Shown: positions 10,719-23,350, counted from the stretch's first letter. The stretch: DNA of 64,000 bases from Protea cynaroides (GCA_028583415.1 CM053269.1:26974254-27038253); one strand, 5' to 3'. Notes: generated by a model not told the origin, from the letters alone. Program-made: numbers and translations.

Positions 10719-13700
10719 CTTAACCACTATCATCAGTATATGGAGTGGGTTGCCTATTATACATAGATGCTTATTATACATATGTAAAAAAAATCTACCA
10801 AATCTTATTGGTTGCACCTCTTCCTGAGACATATAACTCAGAGTACGAACCAACGCATAACTCGGTGGGTATTAGTGGAGTAATATACATGTAAGAAATA
10901 TTTTCCCTCTTAATGTTGCTAATTTTAGTACTTTTATGCTTTAAAATTATGTTTTATATGTTTTCTAATCTTTTTTGTGTGTATCTTGCCTTGTATACTT
11001 GCTTATTTATGCTTATTCACCGTATCCTCGATACGATACAATGCTTCTCTTAAAATCAGCTGACCGATACAATACCGATACGAGATACTTTAATCCTTGC
11101 TTAGCTGTATACAATTCTACATGTCGTCATTACAATTTTAAAGGTTATACACCAGTGGGGATCATGGTACCAGAACTCCATTTGGTAACCAATATTCCCA
11201 TAAGTGACTATCATAATTAAAGCGGGGCTCACACGGTAGTCACGACTCTAGAACCCTCGATTGCCGTACTCTACACAAGCTAAACAAACATCCATCATAG
11301 CACTATCAAAAGTAACAAAACATAATACTACAATGCATGATAGTGGCATAATAGTTCATTGGATGACATGTTAAAAATCATAGCACACAAGATATGCATA
11401 ATCCACAAAGACATTCGTATAACACATTCATAAAATAATTCAGGTCCAACCCATTAACTTTGATGGTGATAGCAAATAGAACTCTGGTAATACATGAGTT
11501 GTCTGTCCCATGTAATTACCCACAATTTTTACCTAAACATGTTATATTCAAGTAAAAGTTAACAATGACAACATATCTTAATGTGCCTTAAAGAAAACAC
11601 ATTATTTTTCTGGAAATTCAGTCTACCGGTTGCTTGCCGCTGATTAATGGCCTTTGTCTAGGGGTTTCCTATCATCCTAACTTAAGGATCTAAGCCTTAC
11701 GAACTCCATCCATTATTCTCCTTCAAAATCTGGACATGAAGTGCCACAAAATTCCTTTTTGCTTGGCCATTAATGGCTTCATGAGGATACATTCCCTACA
11801 TTCTAGAGATGGGGAATTCTCCATAATCCATTAGAATCAATGAATAAAATCACTAGAATAAGTACAACCTTACCTTAGGGTTGAAATTTGAACCTTCCAA
11901 TGGTTTTATGTGAGTTGGGAAGCCCTTCAATGGTACTCGCTCTTCCAAAAAGTCTCCTAATGATGGTATTCTGTTCTCCCTGTCTCGAGATCTGAATTTG
12001 GATCTCTCTTCTTTTTTTTTTTTCCTTCCTTTTTTTAGAGTCATGGGGTCTCTAATATGATAGAGTTCTAATGGGAGGTAGAATTTCTATGGGGAAGAAG
12101 TACTCTCTCACTTTGATAGCTTGGGTAGTGGGTCCCACTCACTTGCCACATGGTAGCCTCTTGTGAACTGGAAGAGGTTCTCCCACTCCCATCTATTTTC
12201 CTTCGCTCCCTTCCACCAACCTACTTGCCACATGGTAGCCTACTATGAACTGTGGGGGGGGGGGGGGATCGATCTCTCCTCATGGCCTTCCTTCTTAGTT
12301 TTCCCAGATTTCCTTCCTACCTCATTTTCCATTTCTTAGTTCCATTATGTTACTAACATTATAGCTTTGACTCTCAAGTTTCGCCACATGTCAAGTAACT
12401 GCAAATTGACAAAAAATATAATCAAAATTATAATCGAAAGTCTCTCTTTTGTGTTTTTGGGGAATTAATCATATGACTTCCACTAAACCAACACTTCGAT
12501 TCAACCATTAGTCCAATGAGTCAATAGATCTTATTAGACCCAATATAATAAATTATAAACATTAATCCATCAGGTAATTCATCAAGTCATGTGATATCCA
12601 CAAGTGGCATTGGTAGGCCCCACAGTTGGAGGAGCACAAATCTTTTCGCAGGTACCTACTGACCGATGCTACTGTTTAATGGAGCAACCGGTGGGTATTA
12701 GCCGATGGCTACAAACTGTAAAATCTTTCCAGTATTTTCCCATTTGTTTTGTTATCATTCATGGTCTTCCAGGCCTTCATGTATGGGTCATGTATATATT
12801 AATTTAGATCTAACACTCTATGGTGAAGTGTACTTACAATGTAGGAGTTTGGAATCTTCCCAAAACTATGCTGGCTCAGAATCCATGGTGTCAGCAATGG
12901 TAAGACCTGCAATAAGACAAAATCCAAATTTGTCAAAGATTTTAGGTGCTAGTCTTACAATATAATTATGGCAAGTATAGTAAAAATTTTTAAGAGACAC
13001 CAATGTAAAACCCACATGCAAAAAACCTGGTTTGATTAGGTCTTCTTCCTATGCCAGGTTTTCTTTCATAGACGGAGCCAATTAGATGACATATGGGAAT
13101 TCGGGTCAAACCAGGTGAGAAGATGAAAGAATAATAAACTCATTAGAATTAGAACCAACGGGATTCTATCCGGTCGAAACTTGTCCGATCGGATAGGTCC
13201 CAACCCTGTGGGACCGGACCCTATCTCTGGACAGGCCAAGAGGAAACATATATGAATTGACACTTTTCAAATTCATGGGTCAAGTGTCGGGAATATTCAC
13301 AAGACCCATGGGCGAACCTTGTGGGTCCCAGAACCCAATTCTAACTCCTCTCTACGTATAGGGGAGTGGATTCCTTCCCTCAAATATCTAAGATTAACAC
13401 TTGTCAGGCAAACCCTAGTCCCTTACCTAATTGTGAGTTCCATTAAAGAGGGAGACTCCTAGTCAGAATTAAGTCTTCAATCTTCCCCTTGGAGAGTACG
13501 TACTCACACCAAGATCTGACGCATTCTCAAAGGGAGGGAGACTTGGAGGAGAAAGGAGGACAGCCGTAAAGAGCGATACCAATTAGGAGCGAACACCGTC
13601 ACTGCCTTCGGTGATCCAGCACAAACGGACTTCTTGTAAGCCCACTTACCCTTTCAATTGTGACCTGGGTAGGAGGTATAATGGGGAGAGGGAGAGAGAG

Positions 13701-14045
13701 AGTAAGTACTTCGGATGAGACGCCTCTCATACCATCATTAATGGTTAGAAGGGTGCTGTCCGAGTTGTGCAGATGAGTCAAACCCTTCTGAGGTTCTTCC
13801 TCAAAACCATTAAAGACAATAGTGTGGCTTGATAGGGTAGAAAACCCACAAAAAGGACCCTCAAGACAAGTCATCAAAGACCTTAGTTTAGGAATGGTAT
13901 CTTACCCTCGAGACTTCGACCTAGCCATTTGCCGACAGACTGCCACAGTAGAGGTTCGGTAGCAAGTCCGGATGGAGGTACAGTTGCAAAACCGATGCAA
14001 TTGGACAGACCAATATAACAGACCACCCCTCTAGGAAGGTCCTGT
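10719..14045. other. Gene-free sequence, mostly unassigned
   Basis: No gene found. Noted items: a 'gatacaataccgatacg' word cluster near 11065, a block ending 'gatcatggtaccagaac' near 11170, a repeated 'ttgccacatggtagcct' block (about 12143 and 12226), and a long G run at about 12253-12266. ORFs are under 100 aa and lack domains. Confidence 0.45.
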
Positions 14046-14200
14046 CAATGGTCCGATCACACGATTGTGCAACCGGAGCTGCGACCGGACACTACCAAAA
14101 GATCTCGGGTGGGATCAAGTTGATGGTCCGGTCACACGACTGTGCAACCGGAACTCCAACCGGACATCCTCAGAAGGAGACCTCGATCTGTTCGGAGGGA
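14046..14200. repeat. 75-bp tandem duplication
   Basis: Two adjacent copies, starting at 14048 and 14123, each with 'atggtccgatcacacgattg' (c/t variants) and 'gcaaccgga...ccaaccggaca'. The second copy is interrupted after about 65 bp. Confidence 0.75.
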
Positions 14201-16333
14201 AGGTTGGTTGGAGCCTCCAACCAAATACTCCAACTGGACATCCTTTGTATGATTCAGTATCCTTATTTACCATTGGATATTAACCTAGTGGCCTTGGGTA
14301 TTGTAATTAAATGTCACCGTATAGACAAGGTTGAACTACTTGGTTCGAAATCGTATAATAGCTACCGTCCAGGTGAGGGATAGAAAAATAGGGTGGAATG
14401 GAAAAATAGAATAGCCTTAGCCGACCCAATTTAGTTAGCAAAAGGCTTAGGTTGACTGAAAACCAAATTTCAAAATTTGAATGTTAAAAGGAATAGGGGA
14501 AATAAGCTAAAAGTGTTACATCTCAAAGGAAAAGGCTTAGGATGACCGAAAACCTCTTGCTGAAATTGCCGAAATTGCCGAAATCCCAGAAATGTAGAAC
14601 ATGCCAAGAAACCATGAAACCTCAACAGGGTCAAGAAACACTCAAGTACTGCTTCGGAAGGAGCCCACAAGGATCACAACAAAGTAAAACCATCTTTTAA
14701 TCCCATCATCATTTTTAAGTATATGTAAGTGATTAACATTCTTCTAAGTGTCAAACCTGAATTGCAAATTACAGCAAACTGAAGTACTGAATAATAATAA
14801 GAGGAAATGGAGAGGAATCGATTGGAATCGGTATTGGGGAACAACAACCCCAAAGACAATTGAGATAAACTGCCAACTCTCATTCCAAGTTAAAATACAA
14901 CTACTAGAAATAAAATTTACACCCACCTAAGATTTTATTTATTTATTAAAATTTTTGTATGCACAACTAACCATATTAACTGCTCCAGAAAACATGCACA
15001 AACATGAACAGAGTGAACAAGCAGCAGCATTGTAAAGAGGAGTAGCTTAGAAAAATACCCAAAACTTCAGAAGACAACAAATAACACAAACCAGCTGCGA
15101 CAGAAGAACATTAACCATGACTTAAAAATGATCTACAAATACAATTAGCAATTGTGATTCTTAGTCATCAACATCTAAATTAACTGTTGGAAGCCTCAGA
15201 AAATTTCTCTCTATCATTTCATCAGTTAACCAAATGTTTATAAGGGTTTATCAAGGAAATGAAACCCTCAACCAATCAACTTCTCCCAATTACGCTTAAG
15301 CGCTCTAGTTGGCTTGAGTGATGTGCACACTGATTGGTTGACAAGCACGAGGGCTTCTTTAGAAGGGTTTCATTATGCCTCAAGCATAAGCTCTTTTAGA
15401 CCTAGAGTAAGAACCTCTTCTGCCATAATAAACAAACTTGGAGAGCTTTTGGTTCTACAGTAAGCAGAACAATAGACTTCATTAAACTAAATTTCCCATT
15501 AACCAAAACGGCTGAATAAATAAAAAAAAAAAAAAAAAACACAACAGAAATGTCTGAACAGCTGAAACAACCGGAGAATTTCTTATTTAATCCAAGTGAG
15601 TTTGAGAACAAAGGTAATCAGGAAATAAAAATAATGAAAAGAGTGAAATCAAAGCTATACTCATGAAATGATGAAATTTGGAGGAAACAACAAAGATAGC
15701 AGAGCCTCTTAATTGCAATGCGTTTTCAGTCCACAGTAAGTTTGATATTTCGATATATTTTTTTTTTGTGTGTGCTACAATGGCCACTGTAGGGGCCAGG
15801 ATATTGAATTGAACACGGCCATTGGGTAATTCACACATGGCATGAAATATTTACAAAAATAAAATAATGAATATTGGATTCGACCCGAATGATAATCAGT
15901 ATTGGATCAAGATAGACCATGTCCAAAATCGATATGAATTGACAGATCCGACAACGACTACTTGAACCTAGTCGGGTCTCACCCCTTGGGCTGGCCGCCG
16001 GTTCACCTGCAAACTTCCATAACCTTCAGTTGAACTTTGGATTTGAACTTGATAAACATTTTTGGTAACGAATATTTATAGATTTTGTAGAGATGAAATA
16101 ATCATTGGGTATAGAATTTCTTATACATTATTGTCTATAGAACAAATCACCTTTCACTCAAATTTTATAGATTTACATCCAATGAGCTACTGATGAAGTA
16201 TCTATCATCCATTGGATTGTATACAAGTAACTGCCAAACAAACAAGAGAAATGGCTTTAATGAAAGTTAGGCAAAACAATACTGCAAAATTATGTTGAAG
16301 ATATAAGAAAGTATCTCTTGTATCCCACCATAA
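14201..16333. other. Gene-free sequence, mostly unassigned
   Basis: AT-rich. A small inverted repeat is present: aatgaaaccctc at 15259 against agggtttcatt at 15364, with a second inner pair accaatca/tgattggt. It could be a short hairpin MITE, but no target duplication is clear. If the exon at 16334-16441 is real, part of this stretch is its 3' UTR. Confidence 0.4.
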
Positions 16334-16441
16334 TCATTGTCCGCGAACAGCTTCAAACAAGTCTTGCTTTCCATTGATGGTTGCACTGTTATGGTCGATG
16401 GCTGGAATCCCATTGCAGTATTGCAACACAAGATTTGTTAC
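16334..16441 (-). CDS. Possible terminal exon of an unidentified host gene
   Basis: On the minus strand a pyrimidine-rich stretch (ttttttaacatag) gives an acceptor at 16442-16443. An open frame of 35 codons follows, ending in TGA at 16336-16334. The peptide begins VTNLVLQYCNGIPAID and ends KQDLFEAVRGQ, which has the composition of a conserved protein tail rather than of a repeat. I do not recognise the family. The second frame is also open through the exon, so the call is weak. No upstream exon was found. The Tat composite begins only 0.2 kb upstream, so if the gene is real the retrotransposon lies in its preceding intron or has cut it off. Confidence 0.25.
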   Translation of the reverse strand, partial: VTNLVLQYCNGIPAIDHNSATINGKQDLFEAVRGQ

Positions 16442-16650
16442 CTATGTTAAAAAAGATTTGATTGTCAATTAAATGAAAAAGTGATGAATGTTTTTTTTCT
16501 GATGGTCCCATTTCTTTTCAAGTAAGATGATAGAGAAGATACTAAGCATTTTCTGTTGGTTCCTATGCATTATGTGATGATAGTTTAATTACATGTTATT
16601 AAGTGATGATAGTTTAATTATATGTTAATTAATAATTTAAAAAAAAAAAC

Positions 16651-17401
16651 TGTTACGGTTGGAAATCGCCCGTCAATCCGCGCTCTGAGTTACCTGCAAC
16701 CACAGAGATAAGACAAAGGAGTGGAGCGCCTAAGCCCCGAGTACACTCCGATGCCTAAGTCAAATTCCCAATGTAAGCAGTCAAGAGATAGCGAAAAGCT
16801 ATCTCCAGTTTAGAGAATGTGGGACGATGAAAGAGTTTGAGCGTGCGAGAATGAGAGAGATACTATGAACTAGCAATTTGTGCATAAGTGATTACCTTGA
16901 GGGGTTGCCCTCTACTTATAGATTGGGAAGAAACATGGAGGTACCAGGACTCCGGGAAGTAGATCGCCAATAGGATTGCCACGTGTCGCTCTGAGAGGCA
17001 CCTGGGTGGCAGACTCCGAGTAGGAGTAGGAGACCTTAGCCAAGGAAGCTAGGTCGGTCAGCTCTGAGACTGACACATGTCAATGTGTGAGTAATCACGG
17101 ACCGTGATAGTCGGCGTCGTATCAGACTGGGAGAAGGACTCCTCGGAGGTAGCATAATCACATTAGGACTCTGATCACCGATAGAGAAACGTAGCCGGAT
17201 AGGACTACGACTCCGAGCGTACTGTAGATAATGGAAACCAGATGGCGTAGGGCGTATGCGGCATGTCGGGCGCATGAGAGGCCGATGGCAAGGTACCGAA
17301 TGCCTCATAAGTCGAGTGTGAGACACTCCGAACGATCGACTCTGAAAGTGAGGCTTGACACGTGTAAGATTTTAAATGGATGGGATTTTTCCCACATAAC
17401 A
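16651..17401 (-). repeat. Tat LTR A (inverted, complete)
   Basis: 751 bp, starting TGTTACGGTTGG and ending CCCACATAACA on the plus strand, i.e. an LTR on the minus strand with TG...CA ends and a TGTTA/TAACA terminal inverted repeat. It matches LTR B in reverse over its whole length. The sequence just inside it (aatgccccttgcg) is the complement of the polypurine tract caaggggcat found before LTR B. Confidence 0.9.
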
Positions 17402-18764
17402 AATGCCCCTTGCGCTTTCGGATTCAACGAATTCGATAGTGCAACAAGATTAAAGTGTCCAGAACTTGCGCCGTATGAGGCCGACGACAAAATCGATGGT
17501 CGTATAAGCTGCTTCCGAGTATCCTCTAACGATCGAAACTCATGTACGAGTGGGAGACGGTTGTCACCAACCGTCTGCACGATTGATGGAGGCCCGGGGC
17601 TCGAGGCGTTAAACCCAAGTTCCGCAAATGCGCTCGATCGTCGATCTTCGAAGCGACACGGATCGACACCATGATCCGACGACCACCAGGAGGCGGTGCG
17701 CCTAGAGAAGGAGCGGTATCAATAGCCACTCGTCTTCGAACCGTTGGAAGCATCGGACTGCTGTAATCAGTCTGATCATCTCGAGAAGGAGCGCCATCAT
17801 TGCGCGTGACGTCAGACTGTCACGTCGCGTCCGGCACGGCAGACGAGAACCAATGGCATTGAGCCACGTGGTCGGAACCCGAAGAGACGGTTTTCAGTCG
17901 CAACTCCTATAAATACTCCTTTTATTCATTCATTCAACCATTTGGTTGAGTCGCAATCGGAGTTTCCTCAGAGCACTCGGACCTTCCTGTTCTTCAAGCT
18001 TCTTTCGCGCACTCGAAGTCCCATTTCCTTCAATCAGTAAGTCCTCTTCTTTCCCTTTTTACTGCCATTTCATGCTTAGTAGCTCCCACTCCTCTAAAAG
18101 TTTTACACCCTCCGGTAGAGTGAAAGTGAGTGAGAGAATGGCCCAATCCCGGACTTCTTCCTCTGAAAGGTCATCATCCTTCTCAATGGAGGGATTCTCC
18201 GCTGCTCCCGAACCTTCGGGACGGATTCGAGATTCCGTTAGCCGGGAGTTCAAGTCTGAGACCCCTGAGGTGGCAGGAAACGGAGTAGGGGCCATTGTCC
18301 AAAAATCCCCAGAGGCCGTCCTTGTGGCTTCTGATCCGGATCCAGAGGAGGAACTCGAGGAGAGTTCCTCTGAGGCCAACGAGCGCAGTCGCCCTGCTGG
18401 CACCTCAACTTGTCGGGCTTCTCGCCAGAGAGGCGGCCGACCATCTGTCCCTTCTATCGACACACTCCCTGCATGGAGGGTGCCGAGTAAGATTAGGACT
18501 GAACCGGCTTTGTCATTAATCTGCCGGGCATACCAGCTCGTAGAGCCGATGACGGACATTCGGGTTCGGCTCCCTTCCTCCAACGAACGGGCTTGTACCG
18601 TGAATAAGTCGAAGATCTACGTGCACGAGCACGCCTTAAAGTCCGGGCTCCAATTTCCACTTCACCCTCTGGTAGTAGAAATTCTTCAAGTCTACCGCAT
18701 CGCCCCCTCCCAACTAGCTCCGAATGGGTGGTGATGCATATATGCCTTCACTCTGTTTGTCCGT
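17402..18764 (+). pseudogene. Inverted fragment A: antisense-gene promoter and first exon
   Basis: Here the Tat family's antisense gene reads on the plus strand. A TATAAATA box lies at 17908-17915, then a leader, and an ATG at 18072 that opens a frame to a TGA at 18732-18734. The protein begins MLSSSHSSKSF, passes an acidic Ser/Glu-rich segment and enters the PF04195-type 'putative gypsy type transposon' domain (VRLPSSNERACTVNKSKIYV..., LHPLVVEILQVYRIAPSQL). The TGA replaces an Arg codon (CGA in copy B). Homology ends abruptly at about 18764, where forward-oriented sequence from the middle of the same gene begins. It is a broken gene piece, not a host gene. Confidence 0.8.
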
Positions 18765-19071
18765 CGACTTCAGTCCGAGGGCAGGTGAGAATGCGGTCGT
18801 CGCCGCCTTCGGCTTGTCGCTCCTCTCTCGGGGAGCGTGCTCGGTCTCCCCCTTGCAGGCGCCAGTGGCTTCGGTCAGATCGACCACCTTGGGACCTTGA
18901 GCGGTCTTCTTCGCCGGGGGCACCTCCGCGCCATGGCAGGCCGGAACCAGTTTCGTCACGGCCACCTCGCGGGGCTGGGCTTCCTTCACAGCCCCTTGGC
19001 GAGGCTGGACTTCCTTCGTCGCAGCCTCCACTCTTGTTTCATCTTGATGGCCGATTTCCAACTGTAACAGT
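18765..19071 (-). pseudogene. Forward fragment of the Tat antisense gene (exon 2 part)
   Basis: Matches 34385-34680, the second-exon region of copy C, in the same orientation as C. On the minus strand it encodes the KEAQPREVAVTKLVPA / KKTAQGPKVVDLTEATGA segment. It is joined on the left to an inverted first-exon piece and on the right, at 'gatggc|cgatttcc', to about 20 bp of LTR edge. Confidence 0.75.
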
Positions 19072-19087
19072 TGGAAATCACCCGTCA
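19053..19087. repeat. Inverted LTR-edge junction (near-palindrome)
   Basis: The sequence gatttccaactgtaaca followed directly by gttggaaatc is an LTR end meeting an LTR start head-on. A few bases at the centre are missing. About 30 bp of inverted LTR edge (to 'ccgcgttctg') then jumps to a 17-bp piece of the antisense gene (tagtagaaattcttcaa). Confidence 0.75.
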
Positions 19088-20436
19088 ATCCGCGTTCTGG
19101 TAGTAGAAATTCTTCAACGAATTCGATAGTGCAACAAGATTAAAGTGTCCAGAACTTGCGTTGTATGAGGCCGACGACAAAATCGATGGTCGTATAAGCT
19201 GTTTCCGAGTATCCTCTAACGATCGAAACTCATGTACGAGTGGGAGACGGTTGTCACCAACCGTGTGCACGATTGATGGAGGCGCGGGGCTCGAGGCGTT
19301 AAACCCGAGTTCCACAAATGCGCTCGATCGTCGATCTTCGAAGCGACGCGGATGGACACCTTGATCAGACGGCCACCAGGAGGCGGTGCGCCTCGAGAAG
19401 GAGCGGTATCAATAGCCACTCGTCTTCGAACCGTCGAAAGCATCAGACGGCTGTAATCAGTCTGATCATCTCGAGAAGGAGCGCCATCATTGCGCGTGAC
19501 GTCAGATTGTCACGTCGCGTCCGGCGCGGCAGACGAGAACCAATGGCGTTGAGCCACATGGTCGGAACCCAAAGAGACGGTTTTCAGTCGCAACCCCTAT
19601 AAATACTCCTTCAATTCATTCATTCGACCATTTGGTGGAGTCGCAATCGGAGTTTCCTCAGAGCACTCGGACCTTCCTGTTTTTCAAGCTTCTTTCGCGC
19701 ACTCGGAGTCCCATTTCCTTCAATCAGTAAGTCTTCTCTTCTTTCCTTTTTACTGCCATTTCATGCTTAGTAGCTCCCACTCCTCTAATAGTTTTACGCC
19801 CTCCGGTAGAGTGAAAGTGAGTGAGAGACTGGCCCAATCCCGAACTTCTTCCTCCGAAAGGTCATCATCCTTTTCAATGGAGGGATTCTCCGCTGCTCCC
19901 GAACCTTCGGGACGGATTCGAGACTCCGTCAGCAGGGAGTTCGAGTCCGGGGACCCAGAGTCCGCAGCTAACGGAGTAGGGGCCATCGTCCAAAAATCTC
20001 CAGAGGCCAACCTTGTGGCTTCTGATCGGGATCCAGAGGAGGAACTCGAGGAGAGTTTCTCTGAGGCCGACGAGCGTAGTCGCCCTGCTGGCACCTCAGC
20101 TTGTCGGGCTTCTTGCCAGAGAGGCGGCCGACCATCTGTCCCTTCTATCGACACACTCCCTGCATGGAGGGTGCCGAGTAAGATTACGACTGAACCGGCT
20201 TTGTCATTGATCTGCCGGGCATACCAGCTCGTAGAGTCGATGACGGACGTTCGGGTTCGGCTCCCTTCCTCCGACGAACGGGCTTGTACCGTGAATAAGT
20301 CGAAGATCTATGTGTACGAGCATGCCTTAAAGTCCGGGCTTCGATTTCCACTTCACCCTCTGATAGTAGAAATTCTTCAATTCTACCGCATCGCCCCCTC
20401 CCAACTAGCTCCGAATGGGTAGCGATGCATATATGC
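19088..20436 (+). pseudogene. Inverted fragment A': second promoter/first-exon copy
   Basis: Duplicate of 17425-18750 without the LTR. TATAAATA lies at 19598-19605. The ATG frame runs from 19763 to a TAG at 20420-20422, which replaces the Trp codon of the conserved APNGW motif. The encoded piece has the same acidic segment and PF04195-type domain start as fragment A. Its left edge is a junction through the shared word 'ttcaacgaattcga'. Its right edge, gcatatatgcc|agttacc, joins integrase sequence of a forward copy. Fragments A and A' both break within 30 bp of the same place in the antisense gene. Confidence 0.8.
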
Positions 20437-20695
20437 CAGTTACCAGCAGACGTCTGCAGGCCACTACGACAAGACGATCCGACCAAAACAATTTAAGGTC
20501 GGAGATCTTGTCCTTAGAAAAACAGCGGTCTCCGACCCCACCAATCAAGAGAAGATGGCCAAAAATTGCAAAGGGTCATACCGCGTGCTCCGGACCGGAC
20601 GACGGGGCTAGTACAAGCTGACCCCCTGGGCGGTGAAGAAATTCTGAGGACTTGGCATGCCACCAACCTCCGAAAATATTATCAATAAAAAGCTG
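20437..20695 (+). pseudogene. Integrase C-terminal remnant of upstream Tat copy
   Basis: Aligns with 31730-31990, the end of the integrase of the main element, including the 'cgatccgaccaaaacaattt' and 'gaggacttggcatgccacca' blocks and the following tail. Indels and stops break the frame. It shows that the sequence left of LTR B is the 3' part of another element copy, not part of the LTR. Confidence 0.85.
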
Positions 20696-20894
20696 CGTTC
20701 GTCTTTATAGCCGACACTCATTTTCGGCCGAAGTACGAATTTTTAATTTTTGTTAGTAGTTTCAGTTGTACACCGGACCCCCTGAAGGGCATCCACTAAG
20801 TTTTTTTAATTCAAAGCAGTGGAAGTATGATTCAGTCAACTCACAGCAATTGCCTTTCATAGCCTTTCTTCCGGCCCAACCGATATCAACCGGG
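20696..20894 (+). other. Tat 3' non-coding region, upstream copy
   Basis: Spacer between integrase end and tandem array. Closely matches 31990-32190; contains 'ttttcggccgaagtacgaat' and 'tgtacaccggaccccctgaag' blocks. Confidence 0.8.
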
Positions 20895-21350
20895 CATAGG
20901 TTAAACATCGACCTCGGCATATCTGCCTACCGCGGTCCACAAGTAGACCTCGGTAGCACGCAGACCATACGTATGTCTTCCTACCACGGTCCACAAGCAG
21001 ACCTCGATAGCATGAAGACCATACTCGTATCTACCCATCGCAGTCCACAAGCAGGCCATGGTAGCATGCAAACCATACGCATATCTTCCTACCACGGTCC
21101 ATAATTAGACCTCGGTAGCATGAAGACCATACTCGTATCTACCCACCACGGTCCACAAGCAAGCCATGATAACATGCATGCCATATGCATATCTTCCTAC
21201 CACGGTCCACAAGCAGACCGCGGTACCATGAAGACCATACTTGTATCTGCCTACCGCGGTCCACAAGCAGGCCACGGTAGCATGCAGACCATACTCGTAC
21301 CTAGCAAGATCATATCAGTGTGCCTATTGCGGTTCAGAAGCAGACCTCGA
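20895..21350. repeat. 54-bp tandem array in Tat 3' region, upstream copy
   Basis: About eight units of ~54 bp, each with a 'taccgcggtccacaagcag' core and a 'gcagaccata' or 'gaagaccata' second half. The two unit types alternate, giving a ~108-bp higher-order period. Both strands stay open in one frame, which creates spurious ORFs of 60-125 aa. Confidence 0.9.
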
Positions 21351-21846
21351 TAGCCCGACCGCGACAGATAATCCTATGACTAATTTTGAAGGATCAAGTG
21401 CTCTCGACCTGACCAGTAGTCAAGCCGACAACACTTCCGGGCTAGGGGCACCTTGGCCATTTCTCAAAACAAAACCAGCGATTAGGCTGAGCCACACTCG
21501 ACATTGTTCGCACTCAGCATTACTACTTAATTGTCCTCGGCCTACCATAGCGCCGAGTCGACAACGCTTCCGGGGTAGGGCAGTCAGCAATGCCATGGCC
21601 ATTTTTATTACAAAGTGAATGTTTATTACTTAAGTGTTCTCGGCCTACTAGAGGGCCGGTCCGACAACATTTCAGGGATAACCGCCGAATAGGTAACGGA
21701 ATCCGAGAAGAAAAAGAACGCAGAAAATGATGAAAAGAATGTTTCATTAACAAAGGCCCAAGAAGGCAGTCGTACAGTAACAATATAAAGAAAAAATTGT
21801 AAAGAAAAAATCCTAAGTACATATATACAAGGCCACTCGGAAGTCC
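21351..21846 (+). other. Tat 3' non-coding spacer, upstream copy
   Basis: Between array and antisense gene; matches 32890-33417. Presumably 3' UTR and flank of the antisense gene. No ORF with a domain. Confidence 0.75.
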
Positions 21847-22618
21847 TCAGGGCAGGTGCTGCTCGGCAGTCGGGTTCACGGGACCCTCGGATGGCAGCGG
21901 AAGTTCCGGGAGCTCCATCATCGGCGTCTGAGGCACCTCGTATGGAGGAAGGTCGTCCTCCTGCATTCGGTCAGCTTCCGTAGGGGCCGTCGGCTCCAAC
22001 CGATCATCCTCGGCCACGACCGGGGTCTCAGTTACCGCTGGCTCCTCACCAAGCACCTCGGCCATGATTGGGATCTCTGACCAGTTGAAATCGGCACCCT
22101 TCTCCACAAGCTATTCCTTCAAGTATTTTACACCCCTCAGGAAAAACCCGCAGGCGGCCTCCTCCACGTCCTCCCCATACTGAGGAGACGATCGGTACTC
22201 AACCACGGCTCAATCTAGAGCCTCCCGGTGTTCCTCATCGGCCTTGGCCAGAGCCTCCTTGGCAGATCTGGCTTCGTTCTCAGACTTTCGAAGCTTCTCC
22301 TCAAGGACCAGCTTCGCCTTCTCCGCAGCCTGCATATCTTCCTCAGTCTTCCGCCGCTTGTCCTCGGATGACCGAAGTTTTTCCTCGGACGAATGCACTC
22401 TCTTGTGCTCTTCGTCTAGGGCGGCCTCGGCTTTGTCCAGCGACGCTCGGAGGGCGACCTTTTTTGCAACAAGGTCCTTAAACTCTGAGGATTTATTGGT
22501 TAGGTTCTCTTTGGTGGCCTTTAGAGCCTCGCAAGGAGATCTCCAAGACCTCCTTCTTGTCCAGGTCGATAAAGGCCCCGACAGCCCGCTCGCTGACCTC
22601 GGCCAAAAGATTGCTCAT

Positions 22619-22692
22619 CTGCACAAAAGGGAACACTGTCAGAAAATGACAACATAAATAAAAAGAGAAGAGTAGGGAGTTCCAAACATTAC
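22619..22692 (-). other. Intron 2 of antisense gene, copy B
   Basis: Donor 'cccag|gtaatg', acceptor 'ttttgtgcag|atgagc'. Same length (74 bp) and sites as 34186-34259. Confidence 0.75.
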
Positions 22693-23350
22693 CTGGGAGC
22701 ATGCGACGAACGCTCGCCTGAAGGCGTCTTCGTTCGACAAGCCTGATGTAAATGCTATGTCCTCTGGGAGGCGTCCCTCTGTGACGATGATCCTCGCCGC
22801 CCTCGAGCTCTTGAAGACCGAGTCCGTCGACTTCAGTCCTAAGGTAGGTGAGAATACGGTCGTCACCGCCTTCAGCTTATCGCTCCTCTCTTGGGGAGCG
22901 TGCTCGGTCTCCCCTTGGAGGCGCCAGTGGCTTTGGTCAGAACGACCACCTTGGGACCTTGAGTGGTTTTCTTCGCCAGGGGCACCTTCGAGCCATTGCC
23001 GGCCGAAACCAGTTTTGTCATTGCCGCCTCGGGGGGCTGGGCTTCCTTTACAGCCCCTTGGCGAGGCTGGACTTTCTTCGTCGCAGCCTCCGCTCTTGTT
23101 TCATCATGATGGCCGAGCCTAGGCGCCGGTCTCGTCTTATAGATGTCGGCCGAAAGTTCCGCGGCCGACTTTATCTTCTTCTTGGGCGGAGCCTCCTGCA
23201 TGGGCCCCTTGCCCTTTGCCTCGGCCGTCGCCCTCTGCTCCTTACGGGGAGGCACGCTCGTTGGCTCGCCCACCGGCTGGATCCCCTTTGCTGCATCGGC
23301 CGTCCGCTTGCGCAGGATCCAAGCAACAATACGATCGTCGCCAAAGTTCC

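Noticed and set aside
17946..18734. 262-aa ORF as a host gene
   Set aside because: It is the first exon of the Tat antisense gene in an inverted fragment, repeated at 19763-20422 and on the minus strand in copies B and C.
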